DNA from: Pteria penguin
Taxonomy: Eukaryota > Mollusca > Bivalvia > Pterioida > Pteriidae
Assembly: GCA_035048485.1 (NCBI GenBank)
Contig: CM068587.1
Span: forward strand, 49,746,496 to 49,810,495
Direction of reading: 5' to 3'
DNA: 64,000 nt
The notes under the pieces were generated by a model that had not been told where the DNA came from, searched no databases, and worked only from the letters and a program-made list of their open reading frames with translations. Below, in pieces: positions 54,845 to 64,000 of the stretch. Position 1 is the stretch's first letter. Every line of letters begins with the position of its first letter. The position numbers were made by a program, and so were the translations under genes.

Positions 54845-55106
54845 AGCCGGCGTGGCCTAGTGGTATCCTGATCGGGAGGCCGGGGTTCGATTCCCGCTCT
54901 GGTCATGCCGGTGTCATGTCTTTCGGATGAGACAGTAAAAACCGAGGCCCCGTGTCGTGGTATGCATGGCACGTTAAAGATCCCTCACTGCTTCGGGTGG
55001 GTCCGTTGCAAAGGTCAAAATTTGCAAAAATTGCAGGCAGATGCCGTCACCATATACGTGAAATATTCGTGGTGTGACGTTAAACAAAAATCAATCAATC
55101 AATCAA
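54845..55106 (+). mobile_element. SINE family 1, intact copy
   Basis: Head AGCCGGCGTGGCCTAGTGG, B box GGGTTCGATTCCC, body, (ATCA)n tail. Perfect 13-bp target duplication AAGTCACCATGGA at 54832-54844 and 55107-55119. Very close to the copy at 124-398, so probably a young subfamily. Confidence 0.92.
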
Positions 55107-55289
55107 AAGTCACCATGGAGCTATACAATACATGAATATAAATAATATACTAGAACATATAACACATTACAAAAATATTTTATTGTAGTGCAATTACGAT
55201 TCCGACTTAAGACGATCATTTAATTTGACAAAAGCCAAACAAATGCTGTGGTTAAACCGGTTTACGGGCCCACCTTCCCACTCACGGTA

Positions 55290-55435
55290 ACAGCAGAACA
55301 AACACCTTCTTAAGTAACAACCTTTCTACTCACTTTTTATACAATATCAACCTGTATTAAAAGACCACCTGTCTTATGTGACCACTTTCCCATCTGTTCT
55401 TTTGCGGTATCTGAGCACAGGTTTTACCGTATGTA
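55290..55435 (+). repeat. CACCTGT dispersed repeat, copy 3
   Basis: AATATCAACCTGTATTAAAA, GACCACCTGTCTTATGTGAC, GAGCACAGGTTTTACCGTAT; parallels 44985-45155. Confidence 0.55.
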
Positions 55436-56074
55436 TCCGCATGACATTATTTATGTCGTTAATCTTCAAATTAAATGCACGACAGGTCGACGAGAAACCG
55501 CACTTTGACACACCCAATTCATTGGTTACTGGCCATGTACTTCAAGAGGCATAACTCGTACTAGACGATCAGTTATCCCGTCTTAATTACTTCTCCGGGG
55601 CATCTGGCTGAAGTTTCAAAAGAGAGTTCGCCTAGACTAGAGCCAAGTTGGTCAACTTACCTTTCTGATGATTTCTTATAAATCTATATATACATTTTTA
55701 TATATACATTCACCTATGTATGTCAACATACTCCCTTGTTTTCTTTATTGAATTATTATACCAATGAAATGAAAGTTTGACCAAAATTACAACAGGCATG
55801 GTGTATTTTCCTCCATTGAACTCCGTGCTCGTGTTTCTCTCTGTTTTCCATTGTCCATGAATGTCCATCGTGGTACATTGTTGTGGGAGACATTGTAGCA
55901 TTGCATACCATGCTTTCACAATTAGCATTACAATTCATTTCGGTTTTTATTCCGGTTTTAGTCCTACTCTTGTTTTACTCCATACAAAGATTATTTGTGA
56001 TGACGGCATTTGCATTTTACACCGCAAAGAACTTTAAAATTCAACAAACCCAACCGAAGCAGTTAGGGTGTTGA

Positions 56075-56197
56075 ACGTTTCACCACCTACCGTGATGGCG
56101 ATCGAAAGACAGGGCACCGACGTCCCGCCGATGGGATTCAAACCCGGGACCTTTCGGTCACAACCCGAGCACCCTACCGGCTAAGCTACTCCGATTC
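56075..56197 (-). mobile_element. SINE family 1 head, reverse
   Basis: GATCGAAAGACAGGGCACCG, GGGATTCAAACCCGGGACCT, CACCCTACCGGCTAAGCTAC. Its body may continue left to about 55955 in eroded form. Confidence 0.65.
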
Positions 56198-56332
56198 GAA
56201 CTGGTGACAACATCAGCTTGATGCACCACACAGAAGTTTAGACCTGTGTAACAAACCCATCCGAAGCAGTAAAGAGGGGCGGGGGCTCCAACTTCCTACC
56301 CTAACCTCTGTTTTACCGTTCAACCCGGAAAA

Positions 56333-56494
56333 AAAGTTGGTTGGTGATTTACGTCGTTTTCAAAAATTTTTAACCACACTGTGACATGGAAGCAGAAAGA
56401 TACCAACCTCTTAAACATAGTGGTGCAACCTGGGAATCGAACCCGAATCATCGGCGCCGCAAATCCAGCGTTTAACCACTACACCAAGCTTCCC
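56333..56494 (-). mobile_element. SINE family 2, reverse copy
   Basis: GTTGGTTGGTGATTTACGTC, GACATGGAAGCAGAAAGATA, TGGGAATCGAACCCGAATCA, TTTAACCACTACACCAAGCT. Diverged, no clear target duplication. Confidence 0.8.
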
Positions 56495-57598
56495 CCCCCC
56501 TTCCCTGGGGAAAAAGGACTCGCTTTCTGTAACAAGCCAAGCATGCTTCCTAGTGATATATGATGTCTATAATCTATTTACGAGTAAAGATGGATGATTG
56601 CACTTTGAATGCACCGCAATCATTAGATAGCGTAGATGATGTAAACCGCATGCATAATTACCAATTCTGGCTCACGTGTTCTCGCTAACTCGCGTACTAA
56701 TCATCTGATATCACGTGTGTCTATATTTCTTAATCACTTATCACATGCATCATATCTATCTTATTTTTATGTCTATTATTACGCAAGTAAATCACGTGTA
56801 ATCGCGTGCATGTTATCATGCTCCGTGTAATCTTCCCTACAAATTTTATCAACAAGAGGCCCAAATGTCCCTATATTGCTCCCCTGAGCACAATTTGCTC
56901 GTTCACAAACAATTGACTGCCTGAAACACTTCAGAAACATTATCTTGATAATTGTGTTTTTGACGAATGACTGTTTACTTGCTTTTGTATATTCAATCAA
57001 ACATTCTGGTGAAAACCAGAATATCAGTTACTGATGGATGCTCCCCAAGCTGCATCACACTAACGACGATTTGCCTGTAGAATTATTATGAAATGTCGGT
57101 AAATTACTGAAAAATGAAGGCCATTTCTAATATTTAAGATTGCGCGACTTAGAGCGAGTGTTGCCCTGACCAAAAGCACCTAACTACAACATTGTATCCC
57201 CCCTTCTTTGTAGCCTAACCCGAAAACCGAGGTCAAAGTAGCAACGAGTCGGGGAATGGGTACATTATTGTAGGTACAAGCAACCCTGTCCCAAGGAAAA
57301 TTAGTATGAACTAGAACTGTCCTAACGGGACAAATACCCCCCGTGGCACCAAAATTCAAAATAGGGCATAGACCAAGGACTAAAGACCACGGTCACAAGG
57401 TCAAAAATGTTCGTATCGACAGAAAGGTCTTGCCACAAGGAATACACATGTAATATTAAGGTCCCATCTCTTTTCTTTCAAAAGTTATGGCTAAGGTTAA
57501 TGTTTTTAAAAGGTAAGTCAAAGGTCAAGGCCAAGGTCACAAGGTAAAACATTTTGGTACCAAAAGAAAGGTCTTACCACAAGGAATATACGTGTAGT

Positions 57599-57872
57599 AT
57601 GATTGATTGATTTTTGTTTTACGTCACGCCATGAATATTTCATGTATATGGTGACGGCATCTGCCTGATGCGGGGCATACAAATTTTGACCTTTGCAACG
57701 GACCCTACCGAAGCAGTGAGGGATCTTTAACGTGCCATGCATACCACGACACGGGGGCCTCGGTTTTTACTGTCTCATCCGAAAGACATGACACCGGCAT
57801 GACCAGAGCGGGACTCGAACCCCGGCCTCCAGATCAGGAGTCCGACATGATACCACTAGGCCACGCTGGCTT
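57599..57872 (-). mobile_element. SINE family 1 inside the 145-bp array, first copy
   Basis: TTTTGTTTTACGTCACGCCA, GAAGCAGTGAGGGATCTTTA, CGGGACTCGAACCCCGGCCT, CTAGGCCACGCTGGCTT. Flanks GTGTAGTAT and GTGTAGTTT are a likely target duplication within a satellite unit. Confidence 0.9.
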
Positions 57873-58891
57873 AGTGTAGTTTGAATACCCAGTCTCTTTT
57901 GGTTCAAAAGTTATGGTTAAGGTTAAAGTTTTTAAAAAGTAAGTCAAATGTCAAGGCCAAGGTCAAAATTTTGGTACCAAAAAAAAAGATCTTGCCACAA
58001 AGAATATACATGTGTAGTATGAACACCCAGTCTCTTTTGTTTCAAAAGTTATAGCTAAGGTTAAAGCTTTTAAAAAGTAGGTCAAATGTCAAGGCCAAGG
58101 TCACAACGTCAAAAATTTTGGCACCAAAAAAAAGGTCTTGCCACAAAGAATAAACATGTGTAGTATGAACACCCAGTCTCTTTTGGTTCAAAAATTATGG
58201 CTAAGGTTAAAGTTTTTAAAAAGTAAGTCAAATGTCAAGGCCAAGGTCACAAGGTCAAACATTTTGGTACCAAAAGAAAGATCTTGCCACAAAGAATATA
58301 CATGTGTAGTATGAATACCCAGTCTCTTTTGGTTCAAAAGTTATGGTTAAGGTTAAAGTTTTTAAAAAATAAGTCAAATGTCAAGGCCAAGGTTACAAGG
58401 TCAAAATTTTGGTACAAAAAAGAAAGGTCTTGCCTCAAGGAATATACATGTGTAGTATGAATACCCAGTCTCTTTTGGTTCAAAAGTTATGGCTAAGATT
58501 AAAGTTTTTAAAAAGTAAGTCAAATGTCAAGGCCAAGGTCACAAGGTCAAAAATTTTGGTACCAAAGAAAGATCTTGCCACAAAGAATATACATGTGTAT
58601 TATGAATACCCAGTCTCTGTTGGTTCAAAACTTATGGCTAAGGTAAAAGTTTTTAAACAGTAGGTCAAATGTCAAGGCCAAGGTCACAAGTTCAAAAATT
58701 TTGGTACCAAAAGAAAGATCTTGCCACAAAGAATAAGCATGTGTAGTATGAACACCCAGTCTCTTTTCTTTCAAAAGTTATGGCTAAGGTTAACGTTTCT
58801 AAAAGGTAAGTCAAAGGTCAAGGCCAAGGTCACAAGGTAAAACATTTTGGTACCAAAAGAAAGGTCTTACCACAAGGAATATACGTGTAGT

Positions 58892-59172
58892 ATGATTGAT
58901 TGATTGATTGATTTTTGTTTTACGTCACGCCATGAATATTTCATGTATATGGTGACGGCATCTGCCTGATGCGGGGCATACAAATTTTGACCTTTGCAAC
59001 GGACCCTACCGAAGCAGTGAGGGATCTTTAACGTGCCATGCATACCACGACACGGGGCCTCGGTTTTTACTGTCTCATCCGAAAGACATGACACCGGCAT
59101 GACCAGAACAGGACTCGAACCCCGGCCTCCAGATCAGGAGTCCGACATGATACCACTAGGCCACGCTGGCTT
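58892..59172 (-). mobile_element. SINE family 1 inside the 145-bp array, duplicated copy
   Basis: Nearly identical to 57599-57872 with the same flanking satellite bases; differs by a longer (GATT)n tail and a few substitutions (for example ACCAGAACAGGACTCGAAC against ACCAGAGCGGGACTCGAAC). It arose by duplication of the block, not by a second insertion. Confidence 0.9.
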
Positions 59173-60049
59173 AGTGTAGTTTGAATACCCAGTCTCTTTT
59201 GGTTCAAAAGTTATGGTTAAGGTTAAAGTTTTTAAAAAGTAAGTCAAATGTCAAGGCCAAGGTCAAAATTTTGGTACCAAAAAAAAAAAAAGATCTTGCC
59301 ACAAAGAATATACATGTGTAGTATGAACACCCAGTCTCTTTTGTTTCAAAAGTTATAGCTAAGGTTAAAGCTTTTAAAAAGTAGGTCAAATGTCAAAGCC
59401 AAGGTCACAACGTCAAAAATTTTGGCACCAAAAAAAAGGTCTTGCCACAAAGAATAAACATGTGTAGTATGAACACCCAGTCTCTTTTGGTTCAAAAATT
59501 ATGGCTAAGGTTAAAGTTTTTAAAAAGTAAGTCAAATGTCAAGGCCAAGGTCACAAGGTCAAAAATTTTGGTACCAAAAGAAAGATCTTGCCACAAAGAA
59601 TATACATGTGTAGTATGAATACCCAGTCTCTTTTAGTTCAAAAGTTATGGTTAAGGTTAAAGTTTTTAAAAAATAAGTCAAATGTCAAGGCAAAGGTTAT
59701 AAGGTCAAAATTTTGGTACAAAAAAGAAAGGGTCTTGCCACTAAGAATAAACATGTGTAGTATGAACACCCAGTCTCTTTTGGTTCAAAAGTTATAGCTA
59801 AGTTTTTAAAAAGTAGGTCAAATGTCAAGGCCAAGGTCACAAGGTAAAAACTTTTGGCACCAAAAGAAAGGTCTTGCCACAAGGAATATACATGTGTAGT
59901 ATGAATACCGAGTCTCTTTGGGTTAAAAATTTATGGTCAAGGTTAAAGTTTTCTGGACAGACAAGACAGACAGACGGACAAGGTGATTCCTATATACCCC
60001 CGCAAACGAAGTTTAGAATATAGTAAAATTCTGATTAATCGTATGAGAT

Positions 60050-60370
60050 ATGCTGGAATCAAAGCATTTCCAAATATTTCAGAGGTATGTGCTGAGTGAC
60101 CTTTACCTTGCAGAAATGACCTTGAGTGACATTTGTCAAAATGTCCGTTTCAAGAAATATGCAATTCAGATGAATAGTTCAAGAAATATAAGGTCTTTTC
60201 CAATACTTTAGTGGTATGTGCTGAGTGACCTTGCAGAAATGATCTAGAGTGACCTTTTTCTAAGAGTCCTTTTTCCAAGGAGCATTTGGATGAATGGTTA
60301 AGAGAGATGAGGCCTTTCCCAGTATTTTAGGGAAATGTGCAGAATGACCTTGCTTCCAGAATTGACCTCA
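60050..60370. repeat. Tandem repeat, about 120 bp, GCTGAGTGACCTT units
   Basis: Three diverged units with CAATACTTTAGTGGTATGTG, CTGAGTGACCTTGCAGAAAT, GACCTTGAGTGACATTTGTC, AGATGAATAGTTCAAGAAAT. Confidence 0.65.
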
Positions 60371-60782
60371 AATGCCTCTGGCTTGGGTGAGATTAAGACA
60401 CAAAACACAGAAATTACTACAATCTCATTCACAGACTAATACATGTATATCGTTCATGTAAAACATATAATCACATCAAGAATTAAAAAAAAAGATTTGA
60501 AAAACACCGATGCCTCAGTCAGCAGTAAATATTTGTTTTTGAGCTAAGAGTCAAAAGTCATACAATAAAAATATTTTAGTTTTAGGAAAAATAAAGATTT
60601 TGTCATAAGGAATGTGAATGTGAAATATAAATGCCCTTTCCCTTATTATTCACATTATGAACATAGTTAAGTGGATTGTCCGAAAATGACCAAATTTCAT
60701 ATGATCTCTAATCTCCAAACTTAAAACAGTATGTAAATACTCCTTCTAAATGACGACTAGGCTTTCACTTGGATTCAGAGCT

Positions 60783-60870
60783 TAAGAATCACGAGCACCC
60801 CAATATACATTGTATGACCATGAAACAGAGCACCCCAACGTATGACCATGAAACAGAGCACCCCAACGTA
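60783..60870. repeat. 27-bp direct repeat, three units
   Basis: AACAGAGCACCCCAACGTAT plus GACCATG recurs; the first unit is diverged. Confidence 0.8.
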
Positions 60871-61037
60871 TGACCTGAAGCAGGAAGAGATCTACTACAA
60901 GCTATCTTCTATTGTGACACAGGAACTCGGTACTCACCATCTCATCAGAGAGACACCGAGAAAAACTTGGTGGGACTCAAACCTGTGGCCTCTTGGTTCA
61001 AAGTCGAGCATGTTATCAACTAAAATATGTTGGCTTG
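60871..61037 (-). mobile_element. SINE family 1 head, reverse, decayed
   Basis: GTGACACAGGAACTCGGT, CTCATCAGAGAGACACCG, GTGGGACTCAAACCTGTGGC, GCATGTTATCAACTAAAATA follow the reversed head order. Confidence 0.55.
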
Positions 61038-61189
61038 AATAAAATGTCTAATACACCAAGTTTGATCAACACTGCTACAAAAACATATCTTCAGAAGTAT
61101 CTACAAGGCAAGGAAAACAGCAACCTAAAAACAAGATGTATTTGTGAAACATGAATGCCCCTGGCCACATTAAAACCCAATTAAGGCAA

Positions 61190-61435
61190 ATTTTGAAATG
61201 TAGGTCAAAGGCCACGATCAAAGTCACGAGGTCAATGACCATGGTGCAACCTGAAAGGACTTTATTAGTGGAATATAAATGCCAAATGTGAAGTCTCTAC
61301 CTCTCACGGTTCAAAAGATCTGGCAATGGTTAAATTTTACAACAGACAGACAGGACAAAAACAATATGCTCCCAACCTACCAATCTAAAGGCATAACAAG
61401 AGGCCCAAGTGGGCCTATATCGCTCACCTGAGTAC
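61190..61435 (+). repeat. AAGGTCA repeat remnant ending in the TCGCTCACCTGAG motif
   Basis: GTAGGTCAAAGGCCACGATC, AAAGTCACGAGGTCAATGA, GGTTCAAAAGATCTGGCAAT, ACAACAGACAGACAGGACA, then AACAAGAGGCCCAAGTGGGC, CTATATCGCTCACCTGAG. A related tail occurs at about 56850-56890. Confidence 0.55.
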
Positions 61436-61708
61436 CTAGATGACCAGTCATGCATGAAGGAAGAATTCATTTATTTTTGCATTAATGTGACTAAGTCAAC
61501 ACAGATGTTGAAAATATGTCAAATTTTATTTCAGGCTAGAATAAAAAACAACACTTTTTTGCACTTCCACTCAGGTGATTTTGATATTAAGCATTTCCTT
61601 TGTCTCTGCAAGATGTCATTCAGGGCAACAAGTTAGTCATTTTCTTTAGGTGGGGCCTTTTGTTGACTGATTTCAAGTCTGGGTCATGAACAACAATTGT
61701 TTCAAATA

Positions 61709-63150
61709 TTGTCCAGATCTAACTTAAAATTGCCTAATTTCATATGTTGAGTGTTGAGAAACATCTAAAAACTTATTTAGATGTGTAAAGAAATGAAAAA
61801 AAATTTTTTGACCACAGCTGGATTTGAACCGCTACTCTCCGTATTTCAATTACCAAGTGGTATATGTACTATTGTGAGAACTGCTTTTTAGACATGGTGA
61901 CATTATCTGTTAACCAATTTGGATGAAATTTACCATATTGATAGAGGACCTTTAGTACTTCATGTATTCCATGTTTCATTAAAATCTTTCATGCGGTATA
62001 ACAGCAGAAGTGAAAAATGTGATTGAATTGTTCCTATACACCCTCATTTGGAAGTCTTAAAAAATTCATAGAAAATCCAAAAATTGAGATATTGACAAAA
62101 TTCTTTCAAAGTAACAATCCTTACCATAATTATGATCACAATAGTCCATAAGAAATCATCATTATCACTTAACTAGGAAATATGACACTTTTTTTCTGCA
62201 TTGAATCACCAAGTCCAAAGAAATGTCGAAAAAAAATTCTAAAATTTGATTTTGGAAGGGAACCAAAATGACAATACGTCTTCACTCATCCCTCTAGATC
62301 ATTTCTATGCATTCTGTTTGTCTCTGTATACAGCCCGTATGAAAAAGAATATTGTTAAAGGAGGGAACTCTTTTGTGACCTACTTTTGACTATGGTGGCG
62401 CCACCTGTAAAGAGGTCTGGACAAAAACAACAGAATTTGATCATAAGTGACTTATTTCTACCAAGATTTATTAAAATCCTTCAAACAGTTTTGTAGAAAA
62501 AGTTGAAAAATGGCCTCCCCCCCCCCTTTTTTTTTTGGAAGTCTTAAATGTAAAATTCCTAATTTCATATGTTGAGTGTTGAGAAACATCTAAAAACTTA
62601 TATAGATGTGTAAAAAAAAAAAAAAAAATTGTCCAGATCTAACTTAAAATTGCCTAATTTCATATGTTGAGTGTTGAGAAACATCTAAAAACTTATTTAG
62701 ATGTGTAAAGAAATGAAAAAAAATTTTTTGACCACAGCTGGATTTGAACCGCTACTCTCCATATTTCAATTACCAAGTGGTATATGTACCATTGTGAGAC
62801 CTACTTTTTAGACATGGTGGCATTATCTGTTAACCAATTTGGATGAAATTTACCAAATTGATAGAGGACTTTTAGTACTTCATGTATTCCATGTTTCATT
62901 AAAATCTTTCATGTAGTTTTATAGAAAAAGTTGAAAATGTGAAAAATGGCCAACCCCCCCCTTTTTTCTGGAAGTCTTAAAAAATTTTTAAAAAATCCAA
63001 AAATTGAGATAACGACAAAATTCTTTCACAATAATATTCCTTACCACAATTGTGATCAAAATAGTCATTAAGAAATCATCAATATTAATTAACTGAAAAA
63101 CATGACACTTTTCTTCATTGAAATGACTAAGTCCAGAAACACGTCAAAAA
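61709..63150. repeat. Tandem duplication with 920-bp offset
   Basis: 61709 and 62629 both start TTGTCCAGATCTAACTTAAA and run in parallel for about 500 bp: CATATGTTGAGTGTTGAGAA, ACCACAGCTGGATTTGAACC, GGTATATGTACTATTGTGAG, GATGAAATTTACCATATTGA. A third short copy of the start lies at about 62550-62615. Within are older relatives of the 63.3 kb satellite unit (GAGGACCTTTAGTACTTCAT). Confidence 0.8.
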
Positions 63151-63337
63151 AGCGTAAATTTCTATTTGACGGATCTTAACCCCGAACACAATTTTTAATA
63201 ACCCATCTTTATAGATTGTTGAAATGCAATTAGTTTCCCCATTTATGTACTGGTTCTGGAGAAGAAGATGTTTGAAGAGGGGTACCCTTTTGGGCACTTT
63301 TGGTCCCGCCCTGGATCCACCCCTGAGGGAATCTGAA

Positions 63338-64000
63338 TCCCGAACACAAACTTGGTAGAGGACCTTGAGTACTTACTTCCTATGAGGTTTGATGAAATTC
63401 TGTGCAGCCAATCTGGAGAAGAAGTTGAAAATGTTTCAACCAATCAGAGCCAATGGTGGCCATCTTGGATCACGGACTGGCATAAAAAACACAAACTTGG
63501 TAGAGGACCTTGAGTACCAACTTCCTATGAAGTTTGGTGAAATTCTGTGCAGCTTTTCTGGAGGAGAAGTCAAAATGTGTCAACCAATCAGAGCCAATGG
63601 CAGCCATCTTGGATCACGGATAGGCATAAAAAACACAAACTTGGTAGAGGACCTTGAGTACTTACTTCTTATGAAGTTTGGTGAAATTCTGTGCAGCGGT
63701 TCTGGAGAAGAAGTCGAAAATGTGTTAACCAATCAGAGCCAATGGCGGCCATCTTGGATCACGGATCGGCATAAAAAACACAAACTTTGTAGAGGACCTT
63801 GAGTACTTACTTCCTATGGAGTTTGGTGAAATTCTGTGCAGCAGTTCTGGAGGAGAAGTCGAAAATGTGTCAACCAATCAGAGCCAATGGCGGCCATCTT
63901 GGATCACGGATCGGCATAAAAAAACACAAACTTTGTAGAGGACCTTGAGTACTTACTTCCTATGAAGTTTGGTGAAATTCTGTGCAGCGGTTCTGGAGGA
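63338..64000 (+). repeat. 145-bp satellite with CCAAT and YY1-like motifs, continues beyond the window
   Basis: About 4.5 units, spacing 144-145 bp (CCAATCAG at 63440, 63584, 63729, 63874). Each unit: CACAAACTTGGTAGAGGACC, TTGAGTACTTACTTCCTATG, AAGTTTGGTGAAATTCTGTG, CAGCGGTTCTGGAGAAGAAG, then AACCAATCAGAGCCAATGG, CGGCCATCTTGGATCACGGA. Units are much more alike than those of the 145-bp arrays elsewhere. A 137-residue open frame over it is a repeat translation. Confidence 0.9.

Larger units (their letters stand above)
57312..59990 (+). mobile_element. Fixed-end element with long array of about 145-bp core units
   Basis: Starts TAGAACTGTCCTAACGGGAC, CCCCCCGTGGCACCAAAATT; ends TTCTGGACAGACAAGACAGA, GACAAGGTGATTCCTATATA. 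Between are about 14 units, each with CTCTTTTGGTTCAAAAGTTA, AAGTCAAATGTCAAGGCCAA, GGTCACAAGGTCAAA, TTTTGGTACCAAAAGAAAG, TCTTGCCACAAAGAATATAC. Two SINEs are embedded. A block of about 1 kb including one SINE is duplicated (57460-58440 and 58750-59740). Non-coding; short open frames translate the repeat. Confidence 0.82.

Noticed and set aside
57312..59990. CRISPR-like array or coding repeat
   Set aside because: Units are 145 bp with no spacer structure, in a spliced-gene animal genome; the frames are short and shifting.
63389..63802. 137-residue frame over the terminal satellite
   Set aside because: Repeats the same 48 residues because three 145-bp units happen to stay nearly in frame; substitutions between units do not look selected for protein.

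Overview
This is nuclear DNA from an animal, most likely a bivalve mollusc. It has spliced genes with long AT-rich introns, two families of tRNA-derived SINEs, several short inverted-repeat transposons, and tandem repeats built on AAGGTCA/GACCTTGACC units. It also has the motif 'AGGCCC...GGCC...TCGCTCACCTGAG' near 61.4 kb, which I remember as common in bivalve genomes. The bivalve call is inference. No rRNA, functional tRNA, CRISPR array, transposase or reverse transcriptase was found.

Only two protein genes can be supported, and they converge. On the + strand, five coding exons between 4436 and 13023 encode a 252-residue secreted protein recognised as neuroendocrine protein 7B2 (SCG5), the chaperone of prohormone convertase 2. 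It carries the Pro-Pro-Asn-Pro-Cys-Pro core, a following Asp-Asp-x-Cys-Leu-Glu, and a Val-Ala-Lys-Lys motif in the C-terminal peptide. Its last intron appears to be GC-AG. A duplicated inverted-CCAAT module at about 3.2-3.4 kb is a candidate promoter. On the - strand, seven coding exons between 23863 and 17465 encode a 652-residue protein. It has a predicted N-myristoylation site plus a Lys-rich N-terminus, then about 500 residues of acidic low-complexity sequence, then a C-terminal CBM48 glycogen-binding domain like that of AMPK beta. It ends right after that domain and lacks the AMPK beta C-terminal region. The exons encoding the acidic spacer are all phase 0 at both ends.

The rest (about 24-64 kb, and most of the introns) is accessory sequence. 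SINE family 1 has a (CAAT)n tail and SINE family 2 a (CCAA)n tail; both occur in many copies and several have perfect target-site duplications. A family of about 170-185 bp elements with GCGCGGATCCAGA-type inverted ends makes 5-bp target duplications. Elements with fixed ends and a variable number of about 145-bp core repeats lie at 10.4, 36.6 and 57.3-60.0 kb; one is enclosed by about 130-bp inverted arms. Minisatellites arose inside or beside SINE copies at 11.4, 12.6 and 39.8 kb. A separate 145-bp satellite from 63.34 kb runs off the end of the window and carries two CCAAT boxes and a YY1-like site in each unit.

From 24 to 64 kb no coding gene could be supported. Consensus splice donors on the - strand at 34264, 42386 and near 47880 and 51212 raise the possibility that this stretch holds alternative untranslated first exons of the - strand gene, whose first coding exon is preceded by a good splice acceptor at 23897. 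All exon models are read by eye and have no transcript support.
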